NCBI GenBank assembly: GCA_903957365.1
Contig: CAJBPB010000324.1
Coordinates: 1 to 47,064, forward strand
Direction: 5' to 3'
DNA from: an uncultured Bacteroidota bacterium
Lineage (GTDB): Bacteria; Bacteroidota; Bacteroidia; Bacteroidales; F082
Length of the DNA stretch: 47,064 nt
The translations under genes and the position numbers were made by a program. Shown piece by piece: positions 1-8,429 of the stretch. The notes below the pieces were generated by a model. The model ran no database searches. It was not told the origin of the DNA and saw only the letters and a program-made list of their open reading frames with translations. The first letter of the stretch is position 1; each line of letters begins with the position of its first letter.

Positions 1-1990
1 CAACATAATTACCATTGAATGCCGTATTTCTATCTATACCATCGCTTCCTTTGTATTTTGACTCGAAAAGTGAAACTGTAGCCAGATAATAGATGCTTTT
101 ACTGAAAAAACGCTCAAGTGTAAATTCAAGGCCATAATTAACACCTGTTCCACCGTTCCAAAGACTGTCAACCGCACTTACACCCCATGTTGCACCTGTG
201 TTTAACATACTGAATGATGAACTTTTTATTTCTACAGGTACATCAAAAAGATTCTGATAATAAACTTCCGCTTTTAATCTTGTGTTTTCGGTAAGCGACT
301 GATTATATCCCAGCACAAACTGATCAGATTTTGTAAGATCGAGTTCATTGTTTGTTTCGATCAGGGAACCGTTATCGAGATGGGTTCCCAAAAAATAAGT
401 TGAAAGATTCTGGGTAATTGAATGTCTTCCGTACCCTAAACTGAGTCTTTTATTGGCAGAAAACTCCCAGTTTGCAGCCAGACGAGGTTCAAAGCTGGAT
501 GAACCATTAAGGTCGTAATACAAAAAATGCACACCTGGAATTATACTTAACTGATCATTAAAATGGTACGTAGCCTGCATATAAGGCCGGTACATGGTAA
601 CACCATGTTGTAAATCTTTGCTGTTGTCAATGACTGGCCTGAACGCCTGATCTTCTTTATTGTAAAACTGCGAAAACAGATCAAAACCCATCCGATCAAC
701 TGATATTCCTGTACGTACTGACAAATGGGTATTGTATTTCTTGTGTGCGTAGCCACTAAGCGAAGTGCGAAATTCAGCATAATTATGGTCAATAAAATCG
801 TTGGGAACACCTGCTTCATTGAGTGAATCGATGATGGTTCCACCCTCCTGATACAATCCTGATAATATTACTTTAAAATAGGTCTGCTCGTCCAAAAAAT
901 GAGTGTACGAGATTCCACCTGCTCCCAACTGTGAACGATTATATAAGTCCTGGCCTTCACCTGAATACAAATCCTGTTCATTCCCGCCCTCACTATCAAG
1001 AATGGCTATTTCACTATCACCTGCTAATCCAAAAACTGAAATTTTACCGTGTTTCACAGGGAAATTTAATTTAAATGTAACATCCTTATATTTTGGAACA
1101 CCTGTTGTACCTAAATCGATGAAATTATTCACCAGATCAAGTGTGGAATAACGTGCATTTACCAGATAGGAAGACTTGTGTTTCTTATTGAAAGGACCTT
1201 CAGCACCAGCTTCGAAACCATTGAAACCTACCTGAAACAGAAATTCATGCTTTTCGTTGTTACCATTGCGCATATTGAGATCAAAAACACCACTCATAGC
1301 ATTACCATATTCAGCTGGGAATGCGCCTGTAAAAAAATCACTATTCGATAACAGATTATTATTCAGCATGCTTACCGGGCCACCGGTCGTACCACCTTCG
1401 GCAAAATGGTTCGGATTTGGGATATCCACATCTTCGAGACGCCATAACAATCCACTTGGCGAATTCCCACGGATCACAATGTCGTTACGCTGGTCGTTGG
1501 CCGATGAAACACCTGCAAAATTCATCGCCATACGCGCCACATCTCCCCTGCTTCCGGCATATTTTTCGGTTTCCTCAACAGTGAAAGCCCTTGCGCTTAC
1601 TACTGCCATCTGGTTAATGGTTTCAGTTTTGACTGCCTCGGCAGTTACAACAACTTCAGCACCCTGGTAAACCAACTCTTCTAACTCCACTTCCAAAACA
1701 ACTTCTTTCACAGAGTTTAAAATCAGGTCTGAAAACATGACCGGCTTGTAACCGATACTGGTAACACTGATTCCTTGTCGTCCTACCGGAATTTTTTCCA
1801 ACCTGAAGACGCCATCCACATCACTTATTGTCCCGACCAAAGGATCTGAGTTCAACAGAATAATATTCACTCCCGGCAGTGGCATCTTACTTTCCACATC
1901 AGTTACCCGGCCACGGATAGTCTGCAATGGTTGTGAGTAAGCAATTACAATCAATAAAATTCCGGCAATCGTTCCAAATATCTTTTTCAT
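1..1990 (-). CDS. TonB-dependent receptor, 3' end cut by the window edge
   Basis: This is an outer-membrane, TonB-energised uptake receptor. The frame is open from the ATG at 1990 through position 1, giving 663 codons, and the C-terminal barrel strands lie outside the window. I read a signal peptide (MKKIFGTIAG, hydrophobic to about residue 19). A carboxypeptidase-regulatory-like beta sandwich follows (GRVTDVES, LPGVNI). The plug domain contains YAGSRGDVARM, then NDIVIRGNSP and NHFAEGGTTGGP. A long beta-barrel region ends at the edge with NTAFNGNYV, typical of late barrel strands. The regulatory-domain plus receptor architecture is normal for Bacteroidota. No SusD partner is visible on this side, so the substrate is unknown. 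A near-consensus -7 element (TAATTTCG, one mismatch) lies at 2018-2011. The family call is secure; the ligand cannot be inferred. Confidence 0.93.
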   Translation of the reverse strand, partial: MKKIFGTIAGILLIVIAYSQPLQTIRGRVTDVESKMPLPGVNIILLNSDPLVGTISDVDGVFRLEKIPVGRQGISVTSIGYKPVMFSDLILNSVKEVVLEVELEELVYQGAEVVVTAEAVKTETINQMAVVSARAFTVEETEKYAGSRGDVARMAMNFAGVSSANDQRNDIVIRGNSPSGLLWRLEDVDIPNPNHFAEGGTTGGPVSMLNNNLLSNSDFFTGAFPAEYGNAMSGVFDLNMRNGNNEKHEFLFQVGFNGFEAGAEGPFNKKHKSSYLVNARYSTLDLVNNFIDLGTTGVPKYKDVTFKLNFPVKHGKISVFGLAGDSEIAILDSEGGNEQDLYSGEGQDLYNRSQLGAGGISYTHFLDEQTYFKVILSGLYQEGGTIIDSLNEAGVPNDFIDHNYAEFRTSLSGYAHKKYNTHLSVRTGISVDRMGFDLFSQFYNKEDQAFRPVIDNSKDLQHGVTMYRPYMQATYHFNDQLSIIPGVHFLYYDLNGSSSFEPRLAANWEFSANKRLSLGYGRHSITQNLSTYFLGTHLDNGSLIETNNELDLTKSDQFVLGYNQSLTENTRLKAEVYYQNLFDVPVEIKSSSFSMLNTGATWGVSAVDSLWNGGTGVNYGLEFTLERFFSKSIYYLATVSLFESKYKGSDGIDRNTAFNGNYV

Positions 1991-2196
1991 AGTTTTAAGT
2001 TTTGACGGAACGAAATTAGGCAGACCCGATAATCACAGGATTACTTTTCAGATGAAATGATGAAAATAAAGGATGAAATGTACAATTTATCTGACAAACA
2101 TTTTAGAAATAAAATTTGAATTATACCAACAATCAAACAGCTCAAATTAAATTGAGTCCATTATTTAAAAAATGATTATGATTTAACCTATCGGTT

Positions 2197-2204
2197 TACC
2201 TTTG
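2197..2204 (+). promoter_or_regulatory. Bacteroidota -7 promoter element for the TerC gene
   Basis: TACCTTTG matches TAnnTTTG exactly. There is no TTG at the expected -33 spacing, so this is a half-supported promoter. It places the transcript start near 2211 and supports the ATG at 2271 over an in-frame TTG at 2202, which lies inside the element. Confidence 0.55.
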
Positions 2205-2270
2205 CTGCCGAAATTGAGAAACTGTTTATGTGAAACAGCCTCGCATTGTAAACTTTTAATAATCAATAAA

Positions 2271-3011
2271 ATGGCCTTTGAACTATTATTATCCCTGTTT
2301 ACCCTCGTGCTGCTTGAAATTGTACTTGGCATTGATAACATTGTCTTTTTATCAATTTTATCCGGTAAATTACCCCAGGAACAACAAAAAAAAGCAAGAC
2401 GTTACGGATTGATTCTGGCCATGGTTCTAAGGTTAGGACTATTGTCGGTACTGAGTTTCATTATGCAATTGAAAAATGAGCTTTTTAGTTTATTCGGCCA
2501 TGGTATTTCCGGCAAAGATCTCATCCTTATTTTAGGCGGACTTTTCCTCCTTTTTAAAAGTACTTCTGAGATTTATCATAAAATGGAAGGCGAGCAGGGC
2601 GATTTATCAAAGAATATCAAAAAAGTGACCTTTGCCAATATTCTGATTCAGATTTTAATTATGGATATGGTTTTCTCAATCGATTCAATCATTACAGCCG
2701 TTGGTATTGCGCAGGAACTATGGGTGATGTTTACTGCCGTTATCGTGTCGGTTGCCATCATGATGTTTGCCGCTGAACCGATCAGTAAATTTGTAAATAC
2801 GCATCCTGCCTTTAAAATGCTGGCTTTATCATTTTTACTGCTTATCGGCTTTTCATTGGTGAGTGAAGGATTTGGCATTGAAATTCCAAAGGGATATATC
2901 TATTTCTCTATGGCATTTTCCATGCTTGTTGATGTGCTACAGATGCGGATGAACCGAAATGACGGGAAGCCGGTGAAGACAAGAGAACATTATATTGAAG
3001 AGAAAAAATAA
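2271..3011 (+). CDS. TerC family integral membrane protein
   Basis: This 246-residue polytopic membrane protein belongs to the TerC family, whose members are implicated in metal (often manganese) efflux or metallation and in tellurite resistance. The two family signature helices with acidic residues are present: EIVLGIDN near residues 16-23, and a second MDMVFSIDS segment about 100 residues later. About seven hydrophobic helices can be drawn. The C-terminus is short, charged and cytoplasmic, with no CBS or CorC domain, so this is the short form. I chose the ATG at 2271 because an in-frame TTG start further upstream would add a non-hydrophobic, Cys-rich stretch and overlaps the promoter element. 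The gene stands alone and converges on the porin gene, with a shared terminator between them. The transported ion cannot be read from sequence. Confidence 0.88.
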   Translation: MAFELLLSLFTLVLLEIVLGIDNIVFLSILSGKLPQEQQKKARRYGLILAMVLRLGLLSVLSFIMQLKNELFSLFGHGISGKDLILILGGLFLLFKSTSEIYHKMEGEQGDLSKNIKKVTFANILIQILIMDMVFSIDSIITAVGIAQELWVMFTAVIVSVAIMMFAAEPISKFVNTHPAFKMLALSFLLLIGFSLVSEGFGIEIPKGYIYFSMAFSMLVDVLQMRMNRNDGKPVKTREHYIEEKK

Positions 3012-3100
3012 TGTTTGGAAAACTATAATAGTTGCCACCTCGTAAGGCAAAATACGGGTAAGATTACATCGTTAGATTCCTGAAGTAATTGAAAATCATA

Positions 3101-3133
3101 AAAAATCCCGATCCAATATTGGTCGGGATTTTT
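3101..3133. terminator. Bidirectional Rho-independent terminator
   Basis: Arms AAAAATCCCGA (3101-3111) and TCGGGATTTTT (3123-3133) are perfectly complementary, and the loop is itself partly palindromic. A-runs and T-runs on the two sides make it functional in both directions. It can serve the TerC gene (+) and the porin end of the symporter operon (-). Confidence 0.85.
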
Positions 3134-3188
3134 ACTTAATATGTTCGATACAAATTACTTATAATGTAACCCTAACAAGAAATAAACT

Positions 3189-4472
3189 CTAAAAAAAGTA
3201 ATAAAACGCCAGCAAAAGTCTAAGATTAGCCACATCTGTATGATTAGAATCAACCAAACCGTTTGCTGCCGCTTTACCATATTGTGCTGCAGTATATTCG
3301 AGTTCTGTTGAAATTCGTAGTTTCTCAAAGTTTGCTATAACACGCGGTGAAATACGATATACGTAGTTTATGTTGGAGCCACGGCTATAATAAACACCCA
3401 GATTATCATCGGCTGTTCCCATATTTTTTGTGAAACCACCAAACAATCCGGCCTGAATTTTACCATTTGTAGAGGCTTCAGCCCAGACAGACATTGTCTT
3501 TGCCGGCGAATAATTGTATTGCATCTCGGTAGGATCTTCAATTGAAGAAACCGAATAACCCCCCAACATGGTCTGGTCAAAAAGATTATTACCAAGTACA
3601 AAATAACCTTTCAGCGTAATGGTTTTCATACGAAGTTTTGAATACACCGAAACTGCAAATGAGCTAACATTATGATCGCCGGCATAGTACAGACTGTCTT
3701 TACCATCTTTTGTGTTTTTATCCACCTGGGAAGAAAGTCTGGGTGTTAACTGCTTGAATTCTCCACCCATCCCGATTAAAAACTCGTTTTTATTCTCCCA
3801 GCTTCTTGCATATTGGAGATGCAGATTCAAATCTGGAAGAACAGAGTTCCTCAGATATTTTGTATTGACACCATCAGGCCCTGTACTGGCAAAGTCGCGT
3901 TGTTCAGCAGCAGCCACAATCACTTTGAATTTTTCAATTTTCTTTGTCAGACGAATCTGTGGATTACGCGAAAAAGGCTGAAATGGCGCACCGGTATTAA
4001 AAGATACAACATCAGGAAAAGATTCGGGAATGAACATCGGATGCCAATACTGACCAACAAGCAATTCGGTTGTTTCCCAATTTAGCTTTATATAAGCATG
4101 ACGTAATCTTAAACCATTGACATCACTGAAATTTCCGTTTTCATTACCAAAAAAGTCAGCTTCAATCAAAGCAGATGTTTTCGCTTTCAACACATCCGGA
4201 CCCGTTATTTTTCCTGTAATCCGACTCTGAATTGATAAAATTCCAAACTGGTCTTTTTCGTTGATATCTTTTCCATTAAGGTCAGGCTTTTCATTATCAG
4301 GATAAAGCAGAAAATGTCCTTCACGAATATTCACTGTCTGACGCGAATCATAATACAAATCTGTTTTGACAAAACCCGTCAGACTGATGCCAAATTTTTG
4401 CTCTTCCTTTTTGTCCTGTGCATAAATTATTGATGAGGACAATAACAATAATATGATAATTAATTTCTTCAT
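3189..4472 (-). CDS. Outer-membrane porin-like beta-barrel protein
   Basis: A 427-residue protein with a clear signal peptide (MKKLIIILLL, ending IIYAQ) and alternating amphipathic strands to the end. It finishes in YYFF, and a C-terminal aromatic residue is the usual outer-membrane assembly signal. The sequence resembles the DcaP/phosphate-selective-porin type barrels seen in many Bacteroidota, for example the opening GFVKTDLYYDSRQ and the segment LLVGQYWHPMFIPESFP. It is the last gene of an operon with the symporter (30-nt gap) and the DUF485 protein. I therefore infer that it passes the symporter's substrate, probably a small carboxylate, across the outer membrane. The barrel call is firm. 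The family name and substrate are inference. Confidence 0.75.
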   Translation of the reverse strand: MKKLIIILLLLSSSIIYAQDKKEEQKFGISLTGFVKTDLYYDSRQTVNIREGHFLLYPDNEKPDLNGKDINEKDQFGILSIQSRITGKITGPDVLKAKTSALIEADFFGNENGNFSDVNGLRLRHAYIKLNWETTELLVGQYWHPMFIPESFPDVVSFNTGAPFQPFSRNPQIRLTKKIEKFKVIVAAAEQRDFASTGPDGVNTKYLRNSVLPDLNLHLQYARSWENKNEFLIGMGGEFKQLTPRLSSQVDKNTKDGKDSLYYAGDHNVSSFAVSVYSKLRMKTITLKGYFVLGNNLFDQTMLGGYSVSSIEDPTEMQYNYSPAKTMSVWAEASTNGKIQAGLFGGFTKNMGTADDNLGVYYSRGSNINYVYRISPRVIANFEKLRISTELEYTAAQYGKAAANGLVDSNHTDVANLRLLLAFYYFF

Positions 4473-4502
4473 TATGATAACTTTAACTATTTATTGAATG
4501 AG

Positions 4503-6425
4503 CTATTTACTAAAATCTTTGGTGGAATTATCCTTCTGAGTCAACAAGGAAACAATCACCAAAGTTATTACTGCCAATGGAATTGAGATAATTCCCGGAT
4601 TGTCCAGAGGTATCGGGGCATCTTTTGGTATCAGACCATATTTCTCATACATGGTTGGTGAAAAAAGTATAATCCCGATTGACGAAACAATGCCAACTAA
4701 AATGGATGATGCGATACCTTTTGCAGTCGTCTTTTTCCAGAACAAAAGGAACAGGATAGAAGGCAGATTTGCCGATGCTGCCACCGCGAATGCCAGTCCG
4801 ACAAGGAATGACACATTCATTCCTTTGAAAAGGATTCCGAGTATAATGGCAAAAACACCCACGCAGACTGCAGCGATTTTTCCTGCTTTTACTTTACCAC
4901 GATCTGTCATTTCAACCTGTAAATACTTATCGATAAAATCGTGTGCGATGGCGCCTGAAGAGGCAACTATCAGTCCGCTCACTGTACCAAGCACAGTCGC
5001 AAAAGCAATGGCCGAGATGATAGAAAACAATCCGATTCCAAACGATTTAGCCAGCAACGGACCCGACATATTGCTGCTTTCAACATCCAAAACACCATTA
5101 ATCATCGCACCTAATCCCATATAAAGTGTTAATATATAGAAGAATCCAATGGCGGCGATGGCGACGATGGTCGATTTCCGGGCAGCACGCTGACTCGAAA
5201 CAGTATAATATCTGATCAGAATATGTGGCAAGGCTGAGGTACCGAGAAACAATGCCAGCATCAGCGAAAGGAAGTTCATCCTGTCCCAGAATGTGGCACC
5301 GGCATCCTTCGAAAGTTTATAAATCAATCCCGGTTTCATGACTTTTTCACCAGATGTTACATTTTGATTCCAAACCGTAACTTTATCATCTCCATCCTGA
5401 AAAGTATTTTTCGAAAAACGAACTACCTCACTGTTTCCAACAATCCTTAAAAATTCAAATGGACCCACCGGGCCTGATTTGGCGACCTCTTTTCCGTCAA
5501 CAACAATCTTGCTGAGGTGCCCAACCTGATAAAATTTTCGTTCTGATTTAGGGGCACCATTGTAAAGCTTTTCTCCATTAGGTTTCAAAGTGGTATAAAG
5601 TGCTTCTTCAAGCGTGATCTTATCGTCTTTTTTGTTCACATTGTACCAATATTCATTTCCACCCTTTTCAAGCTTCACAAATGTTTTACTTCCGGCCTGC
5701 CGCGTAGCTTTCACAAGATAATCAGGATCAGAAATACTGAAATCTGTGCCATTGGAAACCAATGCTTCAACCTTGTCAAATTTGTGGTAGTTTTCGTTTG
5801 GTGTCAATGTAAATCCATTGTTCAGGATATAAAATGTAAGCACTGTTGAAAAGATAATCAGCAAGGCTCCTTTGATAAACTGAACATAGGTTGTGCTTGT
5901 CATTCCCGCTGTCGCGACAATAAAAATCACGATGGAACCAACGATCAGCACGCCAATCCAGTGAGGCAATCCCAACAATGGTACAACCAGATCACCGGCT
6001 CCAACCATCTGTGGAATAAGGTAAAATACCGACACTATCAAAGTACTGATGGATGCGGCAAGTTTGATATATTTCGAATTGAATCGTGAATCAAGGGCAT
6101 CAGTAAAAGTATATTTACCGAGTTTTTTCAATGGTTCTGCAACCAGAAATAAAGCAACCACCCATCCCGCAAGATAACCGATTGAATACAAAAATCCATC
6201 ATACCCCGAATATGCGATCATACCGCATATTCCTAAAAATGAAGCTGCTGACAAATAATCACCCGCAAACGCAATACCGTTTACAGCCCAGTGTATGTTT
6301 CCTCCTGCTGCGTAATAGCTTGATGCTGATTTGGTTTTCCGGGCAAAGTAAAAGGACAATCCCAATACTAACCCAACAATAAACAGGAATATTATTATCG
6401 CTAAATTTGATACTTCGTAAATCAT
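4503..6425 (-). CDS. actP: ActP-like sodium/solute (cation/acetate) symporter
   Basis: A member of the sodium:solute symporter (SSS) family, closest in pattern to acetate permease ActP. It would import acetate or a related small carboxylate with a cation across the inner membrane. The first helices carry the ActP-type segments YYAAGGNIHWAVNGIAFAGDY and SAASFLG, and TAGMTSTTYVQFIKG lies near residues 172-186. At 640 residues it is about 90 longer than E. coli ActP. The excess is a hydrophilic segment at about residues 204-378, between two membrane helices, that should be extracytoplasmic. The gene follows the DUF485 partner by 18 nt, as in yjcH-actP. The substrate is inferred from the family; other short carboxylates are equally possible. 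Confidence 0.85.
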   Translation of the reverse strand: MIYEVSNLAIIIFLFIVGLVLGLSFYFARKTKSASSYYAAGGNIHWAVNGIAFAGDYLSAASFLGICGMIAYSGYDGFLYSIGYLAGWVVALFLVAEPLKKLGKYTFTDALDSRFNSKYIKLAASISTLIVSVFYLIPQMVGAGDLVVPLLGLPHWIGVLIVGSIVIFIVATAGMTSTTYVQFIKGALLIIFSTVLTFYILNNGFTLTPNENYHKFDKVEALVSNGTDFSISDPDYLVKATRQAGSKTFVKLEKGGNEYWYNVNKKDDKITLEEALYTTLKPNGEKLYNGAPKSERKFYQVGHLSKIVVDGKEVAKSGPVGPFEFLRIVGNSEVVRFSKNTFQDGDDKVTVWNQNVTSGEKVMKPGLIYKLSKDAGATFWDRMNFLSLMLALFLGTSALPHILIRYYTVSSQRAARKSTIVAIAAIGFFYILTLYMGLGAMINGVLDVESSNMSGPLLAKSFGIGLFSIISAIAFATVLGTVSGLIVASSGAIAHDFIDKYLQVEMTDRGKVKAGKIAAVCVGVFAIILGILFKGMNVSFLVGLAFAVAASANLPSILFLLFWKKTTAKGIASSILVGIVSSIGIILFSPTMYEKYGLIPKDAPIPLDNPGIISIPLAVITLVIVSLLTQKDNSTKDFSK

Positions 6426-6443
6426 TTCTTTCTTTGTTTAAGA

Positions 6444-6716
6444 TTAGTGCTTATTCATTCTGTCTTCCATTTTTGTGCAGTAGTAGTTATAGATAAAGCC
6501 CATAACAATTGCCAGCACAATCAAACCAAAGCCATAAATTATGGCCAGATTTTGCCCTCCAACGAATTCCAGACCCATCCATTCGGGTTTGGTCAATCCA
6601 ATAAGCACAAATCCTGAATAAACCAGGGTGTAGATCACAAACATGATTACACCAAATTTTGCCTTTGCGGCTGCTGCTTTGTCGATTCCGGTTTCGACAA
6701 CAGGTTCATGAATCAT
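6444..6716 (-). CDS. DUF485 small membrane protein, symporter partner (YjcH-like)
   Basis: A 90-residue protein with two hydrophobic helices (about residues 24-42 and 58-79) and short charged ends. It matches the DUF485/YjcH pattern, including AKFGVIMFVIYTLVYSGFV. In many bacteria such proteins are encoded directly upstream of ActP-type symporters and act as an accessory small subunit; the molecular role is not well defined. Here it is the first gene of the operon, followed after 18 nt by the symporter and then the porin. An exact -7 element lies 44 nt upstream of its ATG. Confidence 0.85.
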   Translation of the reverse strand: MIHEPVVETGIDKAAAAKAKFGVIMFVIYTLVYSGFVLIGLTKPEWMGLEFVGGQNLAIIYGFGLIVLAIVMGFIYNYYCTKMEDRMNKH

Positions 6717-6759
6717 TTTTCCTCCGTTTTTAAAAATCGTTAAATCAATTTAAGATTGC

Positions 6760-6767
6760 CAAAGGTA
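6760..6767 (-). promoter_or_regulatory. -7 element for the DUF485-symporter-porin operon
   Basis: On the minus strand this reads TACCTTTG, an exact TAnnTTTG match 44 nt upstream of the ATG at 6716. No TTG is found at the normal -33 spacing, which is often the case for activator-dependent promoters. The divergent Crp/Fnr-type gene next door is a candidate activator (inference). Confidence 0.6.
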
Positions 6768-6813
6768 TTAATTAAGGTATTTGAAAAAAGTTAGTTCAAG
6801 TTGTTATTAAACA

Positions 6814-6843
6814 TTGTTTTAGAACAACTATTTTGTATTTTTG
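6814..6843 (+). promoter_or_regulatory. Promoter of the Crp/Fnr-type regulator gene
   Basis: TTG at 6814-6816, a 19-nt spacer and TATTTTTG at 6836-6843 make a full match to the Bacteroidota -33/-7 consensus. The start codon follows at 6861, so the leader is about 10 nt. An imperfect inverted repeat (GTTGTT at 6800-6805, AACAAC at 6823-6828) brackets the -33 element and could be an autoregulatory operator. Confidence 0.7.
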
Positions 6844-6860
6844 AATTAAAATAATTCTAC

Positions 6861-7550
6861 ATGAAGTTTAGCAAAAGCAACAACTGCGAAAACTGTATTT
6901 TAAAGTGTGATATTTATTCAACACTTGTCAGTTCTGGCAGAAAAAGCGATGAGATCAGTCCCTTGCGGGCTAGTATAAAAAGAAACGAAATCATCTGCAA
7001 ACAAGGCACTGAGGTGACACATGCGTTATTTTTGGTGAAGGGCTCAGCCAAACTGTATATTGAAGGACTAAACAATAGAAATATCATTTTGTATTTACTT
7101 AAACCTCCGGCATATATTGGTCTGCTTTCATTTTTCGAGAGTAATGATTACTCCTATTCTGTGGCCGCGATTGAAGATTCGGAAGTATGTTTCATCGAAC
7201 TTGATCTGGTGAAAAGGTTGTATGTCGAAAACCATACTTTGCTTTTAAACCTCAACAAAGCCTTTGGTAAATCTGTTTCAAACATTATGAAAAAGATTAT
7301 TTCATTGAATCAGAAACAAATCAGGGGAAGGTTTGCTGAAAACCTTATTTATCTGTCCGAACTGCACAACAATCGCACATTTCATCTGGGATTATCACGC
7401 AAAGAAATTGGCGAAATGGCTGGCGTTTCTGAAGAAAATTCGGTCAGGCTACTTTCTGAATTTTCAAAAGAGAGTATCATCCATATCAAAGGCAGGGAAA
7501 TTGAGATTCTGGATATGCCTTTGTTGAAAAAAATCAGTGATGTAGGTTGA
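6861..7550 (+). CDS. Crp/Fnr family regulator with N-terminal cysteine cluster
   Basis: A 229-residue transcription factor. Residues about 25-140 form the cyclic-nucleotide-binding-like jelly roll (a glycine-containing turn around KQGTEVTHALFLVKGSAKLY). A long dimerisation helix follows, and then a winged helix-turn-helix with recognition segment LSRKEIGEMAGVSEENSVRLL near residues 178-198. The N-terminus carries C9-x2-C12-x3-C16, and there is a further cysteine at 110, the region where E. coli FNR has its fourth cluster ligand. This suggests, but does not prove, an Fe-S or other redox-sensing role. The gene is divergent from the symporter operon and shares its 144-bp intergenic region, so it probably regulates that operon and itself. 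It could also be a general anaerobic regulator. The effector is unknown. Confidence 0.9.
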   Translation: MKFSKSNNCENCILKCDIYSTLVSSGRKSDEISPLRASIKRNEIICKQGTEVTHALFLVKGSAKLYIEGLNNRNIILYLLKPPAYIGLLSFFESNDYSYSVAAIEDSEVCFIELDLVKRLYVENHTLLLNLNKAFGKSVSNIMKKIISLNQKQIRGRFAENLIYLSELHNNRTFHLGLSRKEIGEMAGVSEENSVRLLSEFSKESIIHIKGREIEILDMPLLKKISDVG

Positions 7551-7609
7551 TTTTTACATCATTAAAAGTCGTCAGCCCGACACAAAACTGTGGTCTGCTG
7601 ACAAATGAC

Positions 7610-7617
7610 TATTTTTG
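7610..7617 (+). promoter_or_regulatory. -7 element upstream of the metallophosphoesterase gene
   Basis: TATTTTTG is an exact TAnnTTTG match 30 nt before the ATG at 7648, with no good -33 TTG. It overlaps a possible in-frame TTG start at 7615, arguing against that longer start. Confidence 0.5.
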
Positions 7618-7647
7618 TTAACCAAAGACAAAACACAAGCCTGTGCT

Positions 7648-8403
7648 ATGAAAATTCAATATTGTTCGGACCTGCATCTGGAGTTTGAGAAAAACAGCAA
7701 ATATTTAATCAATAAACCTTTGTCCGTTTCGGGTGAAGTGCTGATTCTGGCTGGTGATATTACACCACTGTTTGATGAGCAACTGAATAATCCGTTTTTT
7801 CATTTCATTTCTGAACATTTCAAACAAATTTTCTGGGTTCCGGGTAACCACGAGTTTTACCACAAGGATCTTAGTGAATACAGTCAGTCATACAATATTC
7901 AGGTTAGAAAGAATATAAATATTGTACATAATATTTCATTAAATTATGAAGGTATTCAATTTATATTCACCACTTTATGGTCTAAAATCAATGAAGATAA
8001 AGAAAGGTTTATCGAACAGCGTGTTTCCGATTTTCAGGTTATCTCGATGAACAAAAAACCTTTGAAAGTAACAGAGTTTAATCAACTTCATGCAAACAGC
8101 CTTAGTTTTCTGAAAGCGGCATTGGCAAATAAAACGGAGAGAACTGTTGTAGTAACCCACCACCTGCCTTCACCACTTTGTAACTATCCACCACACAACT
8201 CAAGTCTGATTAATGAAGCTTTTTGCGTTGACATCACTGAAACTATTGAAAACAGCCATGCGAACTTCTGGATTTACGGACACAGCCATTTTAACCAAAA
8301 ACCCCTGATAATCGGTAAAACCATGATGCTGACAAACCAACTTGGATATCTCGAACAAAATGAGCACGTGAATTTTAAACACAATGCCTTTTTTTCAATC
8401 TGA
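7648..8403 (+). CDS. Calcineurin-like metallophosphoesterase
   Basis: A 251-residue soluble enzyme with the dimetal phosphoesterase motifs in order: D8-x-H10 (SDLHLEF), GD (residues 36-37, LILAGDITP), GNHEF (66-70) and a late GHSHFN near the C-terminus. No signal peptide or membrane segment is present, so it is cytoplasmic. These motifs fix the fold and chemistry (Mn/Fe-type phosphoester hydrolysis) but not the substrate. I chose the ATG at 7648 because the core strand MKIQYCSDLH begins there and a promoter element precedes it. It lies between the Crp/Fnr-type gene and the convergent DUF294 sensor gene, from which it is separated by 26 nt with no evident terminator. Confidence 0.87.
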   Translation: MKIQYCSDLHLEFEKNSKYLINKPLSVSGEVLILAGDITPLFDEQLNNPFFHFISEHFKQIFWVPGNHEFYHKDLSEYSQSYNIQVRKNINIVHNISLNYEGIQFIFTTLWSKINEDKERFIEQRVSDFQVISMNKKPLKVTEFNQLHANSLSFLKAALANKTERTVVVTHHLPSPLCNYPPHNSSLINEAFCVDITETIENSHANFWIYGHSHFNQKPLIIGKTMMLTNQLGYLEQNEHVNFKHNAFFSI

Positions 8404-8429
8404 AAAAAAAGTCCTAAAGACGGATTGGA

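Noticed and set aside
903-1670. Open plus-strand frames inside the TonB receptor region
   Set aside because: The minus-strand frame is open over the whole stretch and encodes clear plug and barrel motifs; the plus-strand frames are antisense shadows.
6717-6860. Canonical FNR or CRP box in the divergent promoter region
   Set aside because: No TTGAT-N4-ATCAA or TGTGA-N6-TCACA match was found; only a different imperfect inverted repeat is present.
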